Shown here one piece after another: positions 17,576-29,974 of a stretch of 64,000 nucleotides of DNA. Numbering within the stretch: position 1 is the stretch's first letter; each line of letters begins with the position of its first letter. Both the position numbers and the translations under genes were made by a program. Location of the stretch: assembly GCF_012843905.1 (NCBI RefSeq), contig NZ_JABAGC010000002.1:1-64000 (forward strand). The letters are read 5' to 3'. The notes under the pieces were generated by a model. It saw only the letters and a list, made by a program, of their open reading frames with translations, made no database searches and was not told the origin of the DNA. The stretch is from Clostridium sp. SM-530-WT-3G (GTDB lineage: Bacteria; Bacillota; Clostridia; Clostridiales; Clostridiaceae).

Positions 17576-19771
17576 ATGTATGCTGAAATAATAATTAATA
17601 GCGATGCATTAGAAGTAGATAAACCATTTACATATAAAATACCAGATGAATTTTTAGATAATATAGATGTTGGATATAGAGTTAAAATCCCTTTTGGAAT
17701 GGGAAGTAAGAGCGTTTATGGTTTTATAATATCTATATTAAAAGAAGATGATGTTCAAATAAATTATAAGGTAAAGAAAATTAAAAATATTTGTGATGAT
17801 GCGCCTATACTGACTTATGACGATATAAAAGTTGTTAAGTTTCTTAGAAAGAAATATTTATGTAAGTACATAGATGCAATACGTCTTATGATTCCACCAG
17901 GAATTATGAGAGGCTCTACAAATAAGAAAAAAATGGTTATCTGCATAAATGGAGAACTTAGTGAAGAATTTTTTAAAAAAGATAACTACAGAAATTTATA
18001 TGAATATATTGTTGAAAATAATGGCGTGTATACAAAAACAGAACTGACTCAAAATAAGGATTTTTCTTTATATTCGTTGAATAAGCTTATAGAAAAAGAA
18101 ATATTGAAGTGTGAAGAAAAATTAGTATTTAGATATAACACTAGGACATATGGAAGTGAACTACGAAAAGATTTGACACTTGAACAGCAGTATTGTGTAA
18201 ATTCAATAATTAGAGGCGATGATTATAAATATTTAATAAAAGGTGTAACGGGTTCAGGAAAAACTGAAGTATATATGAGACTTGTTGAATATGTACTTTC
18301 AATTGGAAAAAGTGCTGTAGTTCTTGTGCCAGAAATAGCACTTACACCTCAAATGATTGAGAGATTTAAAGGCAGATTTGGGGAAGATGTTGCACTATTT
18401 CATAGTAAACTTAGTGATGGTGAAAGATTTGATGAATGGTATAGAATTAAAGAAGGAAAAGCAAGGCTTGTAATAGGTGCGAGAAGTGCATTATTTCTTC
18501 CTTTAATGAATCTTGGACTTATAATAATAGATGAAGAACATGAAAATACGTATAAGTCTGAGCAGAATCCTAAGTATCATACTAGAGAAGTAAGTGAATA
18601 TTTGTGTGAAATTAAAGGATGTAAACTTGTATTAGGATCTGCAACTCCTAGTATAGAAACTTATTATAAAGCATTGAAAGGTGAATATAAACTTCTTGAA
18701 ATGAATAATAGAGTTAATGGTAAGTCTATGCCTAAGATGGAAATAGTAGATATGAGACAAGAATTGAAAAGCGGCAATATGTCACTATTTAGTAGAAAAT
18801 TATCTTCTGCCATTGAAGAAACACTAAATGAGAAGAAGCAGATAATATTATTTTTAAATAGAAGAGGTTTTTCAACATTCATATCATGCAGAAGCTGTGG
18901 ATATGTATTTAAATGTCCTGAATGTGATGTATCAATGACATATCATAAAAATGGATATCTTGTGTGCCATTATTGTGGGAGAGCGCAAAAGGCAGAAAAA
19001 GTATGTCCCGAATGCGGAAGTAAATATGTGAAATTTTTTGGGGCAGGGACAGAGCGTGTTGAACAGGAAGTTAAGAAATACTTTCCAAAAGCAAAAGTTT
19101 TAAGAATGGATGTAGATACAACAAGATATAAAAATTCTCATGAATCAATATATAATTCTTTTAAAAATCATGAAGCAGATATTCTTATAGGTACTCAGAT
19201 GGTATCTAAAGGGCTTGATTTTAAAGATGTGACACTTGTAGGAATATTGGCAGCTGATATGTCTTTAAATATACCCGATTATAGAGCAGCTGAAAGAACG
19301 TATCAAATAATAACTCAGGTTGCAGGAAGAGCTGGTAGAGGAGAAGATGATGGAAAAGTAATAGTTCAGAGTTATACACCTAATCACTACAGTCTAAATT
19401 ATGCAAAAGATGAAAATTATGAAGGATTGTTTAAAGAAGAAATAAATCTTAGAAGGTTGATGGCCAATCCTCCTTTTGGTAAAATATTATTGATTGGTGG
19501 TTCTTCTAAAAATGAGGAAAAATTAAAAAAATTTATGAATAACTTACAAGTTAATTTGAAAAAATTAATAGTAGGAGATTTAAAAATGTTGGGACCAGTA
19601 CCTTGTATTATCAGTAAATTAAAAGATAATTATAGATGGCAGATAATAATTAAAGGTGAATTTGACGACAAATTTAGTGAAAATATTAAAGATATACTTT
19701 ATCAATTAAATAAGAGTGTATATAATGAAGTAAGGGTTAGTATAGATATTAATCCTAATAATATGACCTAG
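17576..19771 (+). CDS. priA: primosomal protein N' (PriA helicase)
   Basis: PriA recognises stalled forks and reloads the replicative helicase. The 731-residue product has an N-terminal DNA-binding region, then a superfamily 2 helicase core with Walker A GVTGSGKT at residues 223-230 and a DEEH box ([13 protein letters not shown]). Eight zinc-binding cysteines follow in CxxC pairs, from [13 protein letters not shown] to CPECG. The arginine-finger region QVAGRAGRG comes next. The length is typical. AAGGGGG lies upstream. def begins 11 nt after the stop, as in other Firmicutes. Confidence 0.96.
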   Translation: MYAEIIINSDALEVDKPFTYKIPDEFLDNIDVGYRVKIPFGMGSKSVYGFIISILKEDDVQINYKVKKIKNICDDAPILTYDDIKVVKFLRKKYLCKYIDAIRLMIPPGIMRGSTNKKKMVICINGELSEEFFKKDNYRNLYEYIVENNGVYTKTELTQNKDFSLYSLNKLIEKEILKCEEKLVFRYNTRTYGSELRKDLTLEQQYCVNSIIRGDDYKYLIKGVTGSGKTEVYMRLVEYVLSIGKSAVVLVPEIALTPQMIERFKGRFGEDVALFHSKLSDGERFDEWYRIKEGKARLVIGARSALFLPLMNLGLIIIDEEHENTYKSEQNPKYHTREVSEYLCEIKGCKLVLGSATPSIETYYKALKGEYKLLEMNNRVNGKSMPKMEIVDMRQELKSGNMSLFSRKLSSAIEETLNEKKQIILFLNRRGFSTFISCRSCGYVFKCPECDVSMTYHKNGYLVCHYCGRAQKAEKVCPECGSKYVKFFGAGTERVEQEVKKYFPKAKVLRMDVDTTRYKNSHESIYNSFKNHEADILIGTQMVSKGLDFKDVTLVGILAADMSLNIPDYRAAERTYQIITQVAGRAGRGEDDGKVIVQSYTPNHYSLNYAKDENYEGLFKEEINLRRLMANPPFGKILLIGGSSKNEEKLKKFMNNLQVNLKKLIVGDLKMLGPVPCIISKLKDNYRWQIIIKGEFDDKFSENIKDILYQLNKSVYNEVRVSIDINPNNMT

Positions 19772-19782
19772 GGGGAATTAAA

Positions 19783-20223
19783 ATGGCATTAAGAAATATA
19801 AGAAAATTTGGAGACGACGTTTTAAGACAAAAATGCAGAGAAGTTGAAAAGATAGATAAAAGATTATTAACATTAATTGATGATATGTTTGACACAATGT
19901 ATGAAGCTGATGGAGTAGGTCTTGCTGCACCACAAGTTGGTATATTAAAAAGATTGTTTGTCATCGACATTGGAGAAGGGCCACTAGTATTTATAAATCC
20001 AGAAATTTTAGAAACTGATGGAGAACAAGTTGACCAAGAAGGATGCTTAAGTTTACCTGGTGAATTAGAAGAAGTAAAAAGACCTTATTATGTAAAAGCT
20101 AGAGCAATAAATGAAAAAGGTGAGGAATTTGAAATAGAAGCTGAAGAACTTTTAGCTAGAGCTATTTTACATGAAAATGACCATTTAGATGGTACTTTAT
20201 TCGTAGACAGAGTTGAAAAATAG
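19783..20223 (+). CDS. def: peptide deformylase
   Basis: This metalloenzyme removes the formyl group from the N-terminus of new proteins. All three signature motifs are visible in the 146-residue product: [18 protein letters not shown] with the metal-binding Cys, and HENDHLDG with the metal-binding His pair and catalytic Glu. The short spacing between motifs fits the type I form. It lies between priA and fmt, whose product adds the formyl group to initiator tRNA, so the two opposing steps are encoded together. Confidence 0.96.
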   Translation: MALRNIRKFGDDVLRQKCREVEKIDKRLLTLIDDMFDTMYEADGVGLAAPQVGILKRLFVIDIGEGPLVFINPEILETDGEQVDQEGCLSLPGELEEVKRPYYVKARAINEKGEEFEIEAEELLARAILHENDHLDGTLFVDRVEK

Positions 20224-20247
20224 AAATTAGCAAAGGAGGAAAAATTA

Positions 20248-21174
20248 ATGAACATAGTATTTATGGGTACTCCTGATTTTGCAGTTCCATCATTACAAAA
20301 ATTAGTTGAAAAATACAATGTTATTGCTGTATTTACGCAACCAGATAAGCCAAAGGGTAGAGGAAAGAAGATGGGATATTCTGAGGTTAAGGAAGAAGCT
20401 TTAAAGCATAATATCCCTGTATACCAACCTGTTAAGCTTAAGGATGATATAGAACTTATTGAAAAATTAAAGGAAATGAAACCTGATTTTATAATAGTAG
20501 TTGCATTTGGACAGATTTTAACAAAAGAAGTTTTAGATATACCAAAGTATGGCTGTATAAATCTTCACGGTTCTCTTTTACCTATGTATAGAGGAGCGGC
20601 ACCAATTCAGTGGGCTGTAATAAGAGGAGAAAAGGTATCAGGTAATACTACAATGCTTATGGATGTAGGGTTAGATACTGGAGATATGCTTTTAAAAGAT
20701 GAAGTACAAATACCATATAGTATGACTGCTGGTGAGCTTTATGACATTTTAAAAGTAAGAGGTGCTGATTTATTAGTTGAAACTATTGAAGGTTTGGCAA
20801 ATAAAACAATAGTTCCTGAAAAGCAAAGTGGAGAAACATTCTATGCTAAGATGCTTAATAAAGAAATTGCTAATATATGCTGGGATAAGGACGCAGAAGA
20901 AATACACAATTTAATTAGAGGATTAAATCCTTGGCCAATTGCATATAGCAGTTATAAAGATCAAAGAATGAAAATATTTGAAAGTGAAGTCTTAAAAGAA
21001 AAAACTGATAAGACTCCAGGAACAATAATTGATGTAAGTAAAGAGGGTATAAAAGTTACATGTGGCAACAATGTATTGTTAATTAAGAAAGTACAATTTC
21101 CAAATGGGAAGCCATTAATGGTTGAACAGTATATAAATGGACACGATATTGAGAAAAATATAATTTTAGGATAG
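20248..21174 (+). CDS. fmt: methionyl-tRNA formyltransferase
   Basis: Fmt formylates initiator Met-tRNA using 10-formyltetrahydrofolate. The 308-residue product begins [16 protein letters not shown] and has the folate-binding [16 protein letters not shown] motif with the catalytic His. D of the family motif DTGDML is also present. A C-terminal OB-like domain follows. AAAGGAGG gives a strong ribosome binding site. Confidence 0.96.
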   Translation: MNIVFMGTPDFAVPSLQKLVEKYNVIAVFTQPDKPKGRGKKMGYSEVKEEALKHNIPVYQPVKLKDDIELIEKLKEMKPDFIIVVAFGQILTKEVLDIPKYGCINLHGSLLPMYRGAAPIQWAVIRGEKVSGNTTMLMDVGLDTGDMLLKDEVQIPYSMTAGELYDILKVRGADLLVETIEGLANKTIVPEKQSGETFYAKMLNKEIANICWDKDAEEIHNLIRGLNPWPIAYSSYKDQRMKIFESEVLKEKTDKTPGTIIDVSKEGIKVTCGNNVLLIKKVQFPNGKPLMVEQYINGHDIEKNIILG

Positions 21175-21190
21175 TGGAGGTGTAGATCCA

Positions 21191-21877
21191 ATGCATGGGC
21201 TATATTTTGATCCGACAGTAATTCTATTATTGCCAGCTATAATTATTTCATTCTTTGCACAGATGAAAATAAATTCTACTTATAATAAATATAGTAGAGT
21301 TAAAACTACCAATGGGTATACAGGTATGCAGGTTGCAAGAATGATTTTAGATGGAGCTGGATTATTTGATGTGAGAATAGAAATGGTAAATGCAAGGCTT
21401 GGAGATCATTATGATCCATCAAGCAGGGTACTTAGATTATCACCAGAAGTTTATAATAATCCAACAATTGCAGCAGCAGGAATTGCAGCTCATGAGGTTG
21501 GTCATGCGATTCAGCATAAAGAAAGTTATAAGCCCCTGGTTATAAGAAATTCTATAGTGCCAGTAGTAAATATTAGTTCGAATATATCTTGGGTATTATT
21601 CTTTATTGGGTTATTACTTGGATTTAGAGGACTTACAGCACTTGGAATTTTATTGTTTTCAGCTGTAGTAATATTTCAACTTATTACGTTACCTGTTGAA
21701 TTTAATGCTTCAAATAGAGCATTGAGAATTCTAGAATCAAGAGGTATACTTTATGGAAATGAAATAAAAGATGCACAAAAAGTTTTAGGAGCAGCTGCAA
21801 TGACTTATGTGGCAGCGACATTAATGGCGGTATCACAGCTAATAAGACTAATTGCTTTAAGCAATAGAGATGATTAA
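21191..21877 (+). CDS. YugP-family zinc metallopeptidase, membrane-bound
   Basis: This is a predicted membrane zinc peptidase of unknown substrate. The 228-residue product has an N-terminal membrane helix. The zinc motif is HEVGHAIQH, centred near residue 98. Further hydrophobic segments follow (VLFFIGLLLGF, then ILLFSAVVIFQLITLP), and then FNASNRAL, all typical of the YugP family (DUF2268-unrelated, peptidase M-type). It lies between fmt and rsmB with GGAGGTG upstream, a common clostridial arrangement. Confidence 0.88.
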   Translation: MHGLYFDPTVILLLPAIIISFFAQMKINSTYNKYSRVKTTNGYTGMQVARMILDGAGLFDVRIEMVNARLGDHYDPSSRVLRLSPEVYNNPTIAAAGIAAHEVGHAIQHKESYKPLVIRNSIVPVVNISSNISWVLFFIGLLLGFRGLTALGILLFSAVVIFQLITLPVEFNASNRALRILESRGILYGNEIKDAQKVLGAAAMTYVAATLMAVSQLIRLIALSNRDD

Positions 21878-21890
21878 GAAGAGGTAGCAT

Positions 21891-23207
21891 ATGAATTGTA
21901 GAAAATTAGCAGTAAAAATATTAAATAGAGTTTTAAATGAAGGAGCATATTCTAATATAATTCTTTCTAAAGAATTAAATGAAGTTGAGCTTAATGACAA
22001 AGATAAAGCCTTACTTACAGAAATAGTTTATGGTGTTTTAAGAAGAAAGAAAACATTAGATATAATAATAGGTAACTTTGTAAAAGATATAAAATTAATG
22101 GATAAAAATACATTAAATATTTTAAGAGTTGCAGTATATCAAATGAATTTTTTAGATAAGATACCAAGTTATGCGGCATGTAATGAAGCAGTAGAAGAAG
22201 CTAAAGAAGTATCAGAAAGTGATGCTAAATTAGTTAATGGTATATTAAGAAGTTTTACAAAAAATCCTGATGATATTAATGTTCCAGGAAATAAAATAGA
22301 CGAATATGCATATAAATTCTCTTTTGAACCATGGATGATAAGACTTTTAATAAAGCAATATGGTGAAAATACGGCTAAAAGAATAATGGCAGGATTAAAT
22401 AATATTCCGAAGGTAAGTATAAGAGTTAATGAACTTAAAGCGGATTATGATGATGTTTATGAAGAACTTGAAAATATGGAATATGATATTGAAGAAGGTG
22501 CTGTATGTCCAGAAGCAATAAGTATTAGAGGTGGAAAATCAATAGAAAGCAATCCTTTATTTGTAGAAGGTAAAATAACAGTTCAAGATGAAAGTGCTAT
22601 GCTTATAGCTCCACTTCTTGATTTAGAAGAAGGAATGACTGTTTTAGATTTATGTAGTGCTCCAGGAGGAAAGACTACTCATATAGCTTAAATTCTAAGA
22701 AATACAGGTAAAGTTCTTGCATTTGATTTACATGAATCAAAACTTAATTTAATAAAAGAAAACTGTGAAAGATTAGGTATAACTAATGTTGAAGTTGCAG
22801 CAAATGATGCTACTAAGTTAAATGCTGAATTAATTGCTTCAAGTGATAGAGTACTTATAGACGTTCCATGTTCTGGATTAGGCATAATAAGAAAGAAACC
22901 AGAAATTAAATGGAATAAGAAAAGAAATGATTTAAGAGAAATAATTCCAATTCAAAGAGAAATAATGGAAAATGCATGGCAATATTTAAAGAAAGGTGGA
23001 ATAATGATTTATTCAACTTGTACTTTAAATAAAGAGGAAAATGAAGAAAATATTGAATGGTTTATAAATAAGCATAAGGACTGTGAAATTAAGAAAATTT
23101 TTGTAGGTAAGCAAGATAACTTAGCATACAATAGAGATGGTTCGCTAACTATAATGCCAAATGAAGATATGGATGGATTCTTTGTTGCCAAATTAGAAAA
23201 GAAATAA
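21891..23207 (+). pseudogene. rsmB: 16S rRNA m5C967 methyltransferase RsmB, interrupted by an in-frame stop
   Basis: RsmB methylates cytosine 967 of 16S rRNA. The frame encodes a full-length protein of about 438 codons, but TAA at 22689-22691 stops it after residue 266. The upstream part holds the NusB-like RNA-binding domain and the SAM-binding start DLCSAPGGKTTHIA. The same frame continues directly with ILRNTGKVLAFDLHESK and then DVPCSGLG with the catalytic Cys, YSTCTL, and a normal C-terminus ending GFFVAKLEKK. Homologues usually have Glu at the stop position, so a single GAA to TAA change explains it. The truncated product would lack both catalytic cysteines. A sequencing error is the main alternative. 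Confidence 0.88.
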
Positions 23208-23221
23208 TAGTAGGTGAATAA

Positions 23222-24265
23222 ATGAACAATTTACTAGATTATACTTTAGATGAACTTAAAGTATGGATGAAAGAAAATGGTGAAAGTGCATTTAGGGGCA
23301 AGCAAATACTATCATGGGTATATAAGGGGGTAACTGACTTTGAAGGAATGAAAAATATTCCAAAGTCATTACAAGAAAAACTTAAAGAAAACTTTACAAT
23401 TACAATGCCTGAAATTGTTGAAGTATATAAATCAAATCTAGATGGAACTGAAAAGTTCCTTCTAGGGTTTCCAGATGGAAATTTAATTGAAAGTGTACTT
23501 ATGAGATATAAGCATGGGAATTCAATATGTATATCTACTCAAGTAGGATGTAGGATGGGATGTAAATTCTGTGCTTCAACAATTGAAGGACGTGTTAGAA
23601 ATCTAACTACTGGTGAAATGCTATCTGAAGTATTAGTAGTCCAAAAATATATTGGAGAAAGAATTTCTAATATTGTATTAATGGGGAGTGGAGAACCATT
23701 AGATAATTATGATAATGTAGTTAAATTTTTAGAAGTAGTTTCTGCAGATTATGGATTAAATATAGGACAGAGACATATAACATTATCAACTTGTGGTATT
23801 GTTCCGAAGATATATGAATTAGCAGATAAGGAATTTAGTACTACATTGGCTATTTCGCTACATGCATTTAGCGATGAAAAAAGAAAAGAAATTATGCCTA
23901 TTGCAAATAAATACACAATAGAAGAATTACTTGAAGCATGTAAATACTATATTAATAAAACTAATAGAAGAGTTACATTTGAATATGCATTAATTAAAGA
24001 TAAAAATGATGGTAAGGAAGATGCAAAAGCATTAGGAAAACTTTTAAAGGGCCTTTTATGTCATGTAAATCTTATACCTGTAAATGAGGTAAAAGAAAAT
24101 ACATTTAAGAGATCATCTAAAAAAACTATAGAAGATTTTTCTGAAATAATTAAGAATTATGGAGTTGAAGTTACAACTAGAAGAGAAATGGGAAGTGACA
24201 TTAATGCAGCATGTGGACAACTTAGAAGAAGTTACATTAAAACCCAAAAGATAGGGGAGGATTAA
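23222..24265 (+). CDS. rlmN: dual-specificity RNA methyltransferase RlmN
   Basis: RlmN is a radical SAM enzyme that methylates C2 of adenosine 2503 in 23S rRNA and, in many bacteria, A37 of some tRNAs. The 347-residue product has the cluster-binding triad C110-x3-C114-x2-C117 ([12 protein letters not shown]), [12 protein letters not shown] and the second catalytic Cys near the C-terminus in AACGQLR. AGGTGA precedes the start. It follows rsmB, so two rRNA methylase genes are neighbours, of which only this one is intact. Confidence 0.96.
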   Translation: MNNLLDYTLDELKVWMKENGESAFRGKQILSWVYKGVTDFEGMKNIPKSLQEKLKENFTITMPEIVEVYKSNLDGTEKFLLGFPDGNLIESVLMRYKHGNSICISTQVGCRMGCKFCASTIEGRVRNLTTGEMLSEVLVVQKYIGERISNIVLMGSGEPLDNYDNVVKFLEVVSADYGLNIGQRHITLSTCGIVPKIYELADKEFSTTLAISLHAFSDEKRKEIMPIANKYTIEELLEACKYYINKTNRRVTFEYALIKDKNDGKEDAKALGKLLKGLLCHVNLIPVNEVKENTFKRSSKKTIEDFSEIIKNYGVEVTTRREMGSDINAACGQLRRSYIKTQKIGED

Positions 24266-24266
24266 T

Positions 24267-24986
24267 ATGGTAGGCTTGGTAAGTGACATAGGTTTGAAAA
24301 GAGCACTTAATGAAGACTATGCAGCTTATTATGAAGATGCTGATTTTAAAATTTATGTAGTAGCAGATGGAATGGGCGGGCATAATGCTGGAGAAGTTGC
24401 AAGTAAAATGGCAGCAGAGAGAATTGTAGATTATGTAAAATATAATTTTTCTAAGATACATGAAAGAGAACTCATTAAGATAGCAATTGAAGAAGCAAAT
24501 AGAGAAATATTTAACTTCTCAATGACAAGTGATAAATTAAATGGTATGGGAACAACAGTTACAGCATGCTTAATAACTAGAAAAAATATATATGTTGCCA
24601 ATGTTGGTGATAGTTCATGCATTGGTATAAAGGATGGAATGATAAAAAAGATTACTAAAGATCATTCACTTGTACAGGAACTTATTGATAGTGGTACAAT
24701 AAGTGAAATGGAGGCTGTAAATCATCCTAAGAAAAATATAATAACAAGAGCTTTGGGAACAAATCAAAATGTATGTATTGATGTATTTGATGTAATGAAT
24801 GGCGAATATGAAGTTCTATTATTATGTTCAGATGGATTAACAAATGAATTAACAAAAGAAGAAATTTTACAGATTGTCATGAGTGAAAAAAATTATGATC
24901 ATATTGCCAATAAACTTGTTGATATGGCTAAAGAAAAAGGTGGCAGGGATAATATAACAGTGTTGTTGTTTGGAGGAGAGATGTAA
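24267..24986 (+). CDS. PP2C-family serine/threonine phosphatase (PrpC/Stp)
   Basis: This cytoplasmic metal-dependent phosphatase reverses phosphorylation by the kinase encoded next. The 239-residue product has the PP2C metal-site motifs: VADGMGGHNAGEVAS, GMGTTVTAC, NVGDSS, SDGLTNEL and, at the end, GGRDNITVLL. GGGGAGG lies just upstream. The kinase gene follows after 2 nt, the standard phosphatase-kinase pairing of Firmicutes that senses cell wall fragments. Confidence 0.95.
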   Translation: MVGLVSDIGLKRALNEDYAAYYEDADFKIYVVADGMGGHNAGEVASKMAAERIVDYVKYNFSKIHERELIKIAIEEANREIFNFSMTSDKLNGMGTTVTACLITRKNIYVANVGDSSCIGIKDGMIKKITKDHSLVQELIDSGTISEMEAVNHPKKNIITRALGTNQNVCIDVFDVMNGEYEVLLLCSDGLTNELTKEEILQIVMSEKNYDHIANKLVDMAKEKGGRDNITVLLFGGEM

Positions 24987-24988
24987 AA

Positions 24989-26950
<1,962 letters not shown>

Positions 26951-26960
26951 TAAAATTTTG

Positions 26961-26993
26961 GGGGGAGGTTGATTTTAAAAGCCTCTCCTTTTA
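26961..26993 (+). terminator. possible terminator after prkC
   Basis: A G-rich arm (26961-26968) pairs with a C-rich arm (26982-26988), with one wobble, and is followed by TTTTA. It may reduce read-through into rsgA. Confidence 0.6.
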
Positions 26994-27030
26994 TAATATA
27001 TTTAATTTATACAAATTATGGAGGAATAAT

Positions 27031-27903
27031 ATGAATGGAAAGATTATAAAAGGCATTGGGGGGTTTTATTATATTAAGACAGAAGAAGGTTTAATAGAAT
27101 GCAAAGCTAGAGGGAAATTTAGACATAAAGATATAAAACCTATGGTAGGTGATGATGTTACAATAAAGATAGAAAATGGAAAAGGGGTAATTGAAGATAT
27201 ACATAAAAGAACATCAGAACTTATCAGACCAACTGTTGCTAATGTATCTTTGGCATTTATTGTTTTTGCAGTAAAGAATCCAGATATAAACTTTGATTTG
27301 CTGAATAAATTTTTAATATTATGTGAATACAATAATATTGAAGTTGTTGTATGTTTAAACAAAGTAGATTTAGTATCTGAAGATGAAAGAGAAGAAATAA
27401 AAAAGAGAATAAATGATATTGGATATGAGGTTCTTTACATTAATGCAAAAGAAGGTATTGGAATCGAAAGACTTAAGGAAAGAATTCAAGGAAATGTTAC
27501 AGTATTATGTGGTCCATCAGGTGCAGGTAAATCAACACTTATTAATAAACTTGCAGATAAAGAGCATATGGAAACTGGAAGTGTAAGTGTTAAACTTGGA
27601 AGAGGAAAACATACAACTAGACATAGCGAACTTATAGAAATAGAAGATGGATATATAGTGGATACTCCAGGTTTTTCTACTCTAGAAATAAAGGAGCTTA
27701 TGGATAAAAATGATTTGAAATATTGTTTTCCGGAATTTACCGAGTATAATGATAAGTGTAAATATAGAGGATGTCTACATTATAAAGAACCTAAATGCGT
27801 TTTAAAAGAAGCTGTAGAAGAAGGCAAGGTTAATAAATATAGATATGATTTCTATGTTAAATCATTAGAGGAGATAATGAAGGAGGAGAAAAACAAATGG
27901 TAA
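27031..27903 (+). CDS. rsgA: ribosome small subunit-dependent GTPase RsgA
   Basis: RsgA checks late 30S assembly and is also called YloQ or CpgA. The 290-residue product has an N-terminal OB fold, then a circularly permuted GTPase domain: the G4 motif NKVD (110-113) comes before the P-loop GPSGAGKST (161-169). A C-terminal zinc module follows with Cys and His in [15 protein letters not shown] and PKC. The permuted order is diagnostic. It overlaps rpe by 7 nt, so the two are probably coupled. Confidence 0.96.
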   Translation: MNGKIIKGIGGFYYIKTEEGLIECKARGKFRHKDIKPMVGDDVTIKIENGKGVIEDIHKRTSELIRPTVANVSLAFIVFAVKNPDINFDLLNKFLILCEYNNIEVVVCLNKVDLVSEDEREEIKKRINDIGYEVLYINAKEGIGIERLKERIQGNVTVLCGPSGAGKSTLINKLADKEHMETGSVSVKLGRGKHTTRHSELIEIEDGYIVDTPGFSTLEIKELMDKNDLKYCFPEFTEYNDKCKYRGCLHYKEPKCVLKEAVEEGKVNKYRYDFYVKSLEEIMKEEKNKW

Positions 27904-28541
27904 AGATAGCACCATCAATATTATCTGCTGATTTTTCAAAATTAGGAGAAGATATAGAAAGAATAGATAAAGGAGGAGCAGATTTTATCCATATTGATGT
28001 TATGGATGGATCTTTTGTTCCAAATATATCATTTGGTTTACCTGTTATAAAATCTATAAGAAATAGAACAGATAAGGTTTTTGATGTTCATTTAATGATA
28101 GATAATCCAGCAAATTATATAGATGCATTTATTGAAGCAGGTGCAGATTTATTAACTATTCATTATGAAGCTGATAGACACATCGATAGAACAATTAATT
28201 ATATTAAATCTAAAGGAAAAATGGCAGCTGTTGCATTAAATCCAGGAACTCCAGTATGTGTATTAAAAGATATAATAAACAGTTTAGATATGGTTTTAAT
28301 AATGTCTGTTAATCCAGGGTTTGGAGGTCAGAAGTTTATTCCTTATTCTTTAGATAAAATAAGAGAAGTTAAAGAAATGAGTAAAGAGGGAAATCCAAAT
28401 CTTCTTATACAAGTTGATGGAGGAATAGGAAAGGATAACGTAAAATCTGTAATAGAAGCTGGTGCAAATGTTATAGTAGCAGGATCAGCTGTATTTAATA
28501 GTGGAGATATAAGTGAAAATATAAAAGCACTTAGGGGGTAG
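27897..28541 (+). CDS. rpe: ribulose-phosphate 3-epimerase
   Basis: Rpe interconverts ribulose 5-phosphate and xylulose 5-phosphate in the pentose phosphate pathway. The 214-residue TIM-barrel protein shows [16 protein letters not shown], the metal-site [31 protein letters not shown] and VDGGI, all family landmarks. The start lies inside the last codons of rsgA, with AAGGAGGAG upstream in that gene. The order rsgA-rpe-thiN-spoVM matches Bacillus. Confidence 0.96.
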   Translation: MVKIAPSILSADFSKLGEDIERIDKGGADFIHIDVMDGSFVPNISFGLPVIKSIRNRTDKVFDVHLMIDNPANYIDAFIEAGADLLTIHYEADRHIDRTINYIKSKGKMAAVALNPGTPVCVLKDIINSLDMVLIMSVNPGFGGQKFIPYSLDKIREVKEMSKEGNPNLLIQVDGGIGKDNVKSVIEAGANVIVAGSAVFNSGDISENIKALRG

Positions 28542-28546
28542 TATTT

Positions 28547-29182
28547 TTGAATGCTTTAATAGTTAGTGGTGGAAATGCACCAAGTGAAAAGTTGCTTAGA
28601 AAATATGTTGCTATGTGTGATTTTATCATAGGAGCTGATAAGGGAAATGAATGCCTTATAAAATATAATATAATTCCTCAATTATCATTAGGGGATTTTG
28701 ATTCTATAAATAAGAAAACTTTTGAAACTATTAGTTCTAAGAATATTGAAATTAAGAAATTTCCACCTGAAAAAGATTATACAGATACTGAAATAGCTAT
28801 TATGGAAGCTCTGAAAATGGGAGCAGAAAAAATTTATCTTCTTGGAGGAACAGGAACAAGAGTAGATCATACTTTAGGGAATATAGGTCTTATTCTTACG
28901 ACCAAAGATAAAGGTGCAAAGCTTATTATAGTAGATGATAACAATATAGTTTATCTTGCTCATAATAATATGACTTTATATGGTGAGTATGGTGAAAATA
29001 TTTCTTTTCATGCATTGAGTGATGTTGTTAAGAATTTTAATATACAAGGTGCAAAATACAATCTTGATGGATATGATATGCATCTGTTAGATCCAAGAGC
29101 AATATGTAATGAATTTATTGATACGCCAATAAAAATAAGTTTTGAGAGTGGAAATTTATTAATAATGCATTCAAATGATTAA
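28547..29182 (+). CDS. thiN: thiamine pyrophosphokinase
   Basis: ThiN transfers pyrophosphate from ATP to thiamine to make thiamine pyrophosphate. The 211-residue product has the family's acidic motifs GADKGNECL, LGDFDSI and PPEKDYTDTEIAI, then GGTGTRVDHTLGN. It starts with TTG at 28547, with AGGGGG about 8 nt upstream. It follows rpe after 5 nt. Confidence 0.93.
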   Translation: MNALIVSGGNAPSEKLLRKYVAMCDFIIGADKGNECLIKYNIIPQLSLGDFDSINKKTFETISSKNIEIKKFPPEKDYTDTEIAIMEALKMGAEKIYLLGGTGTRVDHTLGNIGLILTTKDKGAKLIIVDDNNIVYLAHNNMTLYGEYGENISFHALSDVVKNFNIQGAKYNLDGYDMHLLDPRAICNEFIDTPIKISFESGNLLIMHSND

Positions 29183-29271
29183 ATTTTTGGAACATATTTT
29201 AAGCCTTCTGAATATTAATATATAGATAGAGCATTTTTATCAACACAAAAATATACTCGGAGGGTTTATTT

Positions 29272-29343
29272 ATGAAAATTATTGCTATTAAACTGCCTAA
29301 GTTTTTTTCAAATATTATAAGGTTTTTTAGAAGAAAAAAATAG
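29272..29343 (+). CDS. spoVM: stage V sporulation protein SpoVM, 23 residues
   Basis: SpoVM is an amphipathic micropeptide that recognises the convex forespore membrane and anchors SpoIVA there. The 23-residue product starts MKIIAIKLPKFF and ends with basic residues (RFFRRKK). It keeps the IKLPKF core, with the helix-setting proline, of the Bacillus peptide. GGAGGG at 29259-29264 is spaced 7 nt from the ATG. Its position between thiN and rpmB is the same as in Bacillus. Together, size, motif, site and synteny make the call strong although the gene is shorter than most gene finders accept. Confidence 0.92.
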   Translation: MKIIAIKLPKFFSNIIRFFRRKK

Positions 29344-29387
29344 AGTGTACATAATTAAGCTCTAATAATAAAAAAAGTATTTATAAT

Positions 29388-29440
29388 TAGTTGTGAATAA
29401 GGTTAGAATGATACGCTTGTTTACAACTATTTGTTTTTTT
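29388..29440 (+). terminator. terminator after spoVM
   Basis: TAGTTGT-type arms (29388-29397 with 29420-29429, nine of ten paired) close a 22-nt loop and are followed by TTTGTTTTTTT. Confidence 0.72.
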
Positions 29441-29531
29441 AGGTAAGTAATGTTAATATGAATATGTATAAAATTATTATAATATAGAGAGAATAAATTA
29501 ATATGAAATCTTCATTAATAAAAACTGCAAA

Positions 29532-29563
29532 ATAAAAAATGCAATTGACTTAACAATTGCATT
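29532..29563 (-). terminator. terminator of rpmB
   Basis: A 10-bp perfect stem (29538-29547 with 29554-29563) is flanked on its left by an A-run, which reads as a U-tract on the minus strand just after the rpmB stop. Confidence 0.85.
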
Positions 29564-29575
29564 CCTTATTATGAA

Positions 29576-29767
29576 CTATATTGCTCTTTGAACCTTTCCA
29601 GATCTAAGGCATCTTGTACATACATGAACAGTTTTTGGTGTTCCGTTAACTAAAGCTTTTACTTTCTTTATGTTAGGAGCCCAAGTTCTCTTTGATTGAC
29701 GATGTGAGTGGCTGTATTGTACACCTGCTACAACACCCTTATCACAAATTTCGCATCTTCTTGCCAT
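29576..29767 (-). CDS. rpmB: 50S ribosomal protein L28, zinc-binding form
   Basis: L28 is a small structural protein of the large ribosomal subunit. The 63-residue product begins MARRCEICDKG and ends TRCLRSGKVQRAI. The four cysteines C5, C8, C50 and C53 form the zinc ribbon of the C+ type. SHSHRQSKRTWAPN is the family core. An AGGAGGTG site lies just before the start on the minus strand. It is transcribed against its neighbours from its own promoter, as in Bacillus. Confidence 0.96.
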   Translation of the reverse strand: MARRCEICDKGVVAGVQYSHSHRQSKRTWAPNIKKVKALVNGTPKTVHVCTRCLRSGKVQRAI

Positions 29768-29821
29768 TAGAAAACACCTCCTTATATTTCAAAGATAATC
29801 TTCTTCAATAGGACAGATTAG

Positions 29822-29850
29822 ATTATATCATATGATTTTCTAATAGGCAA
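29822..29850 (-). promoter_or_regulatory. sigma-A-type promoter of rpmB
   Basis: On the minus strand TTGCCT (29845-29850) and TATAAT (29822-29827) are separated by 17 bp. Confidence 0.75.
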
Positions 29851-29911
29851 GAAAAAATATTCAAAGAATTTGAAGAAAATGTTGTTTTAGTAATATTAAT
29901 TACTTGGATAC

Positions 29912-29940
29912 TTGAATAAAATATGGTTCTAATATAGAAT
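29912..29940 (+). promoter_or_regulatory. sigma-A-type promoter of the yloU-yloV genes
   Basis: TTGAAT at 29912-29917 and TAGAAT at 29935-29940 have a 17-bp spacer. The promoter diverges from that of rpmB. Confidence 0.5.
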
Positions 29941-29974
29941 ATAGAATAGGAAATAAGAATTAGGAGGAATACGA

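Noticed and set aside
22965-23207. An 80-residue stand-alone protein between rsmB and rlmN
   Set aside because: It is the in-frame C-terminal part of RsmB after the premature stop, not a separate gene. No ribosome binding site precedes its ATG.
29502-29534. A 10-codon frame after the spoVM terminator
   Set aside because: No ribosome binding site of normal strength and no similarity to known peptides. It lies next to the rpmB terminator.
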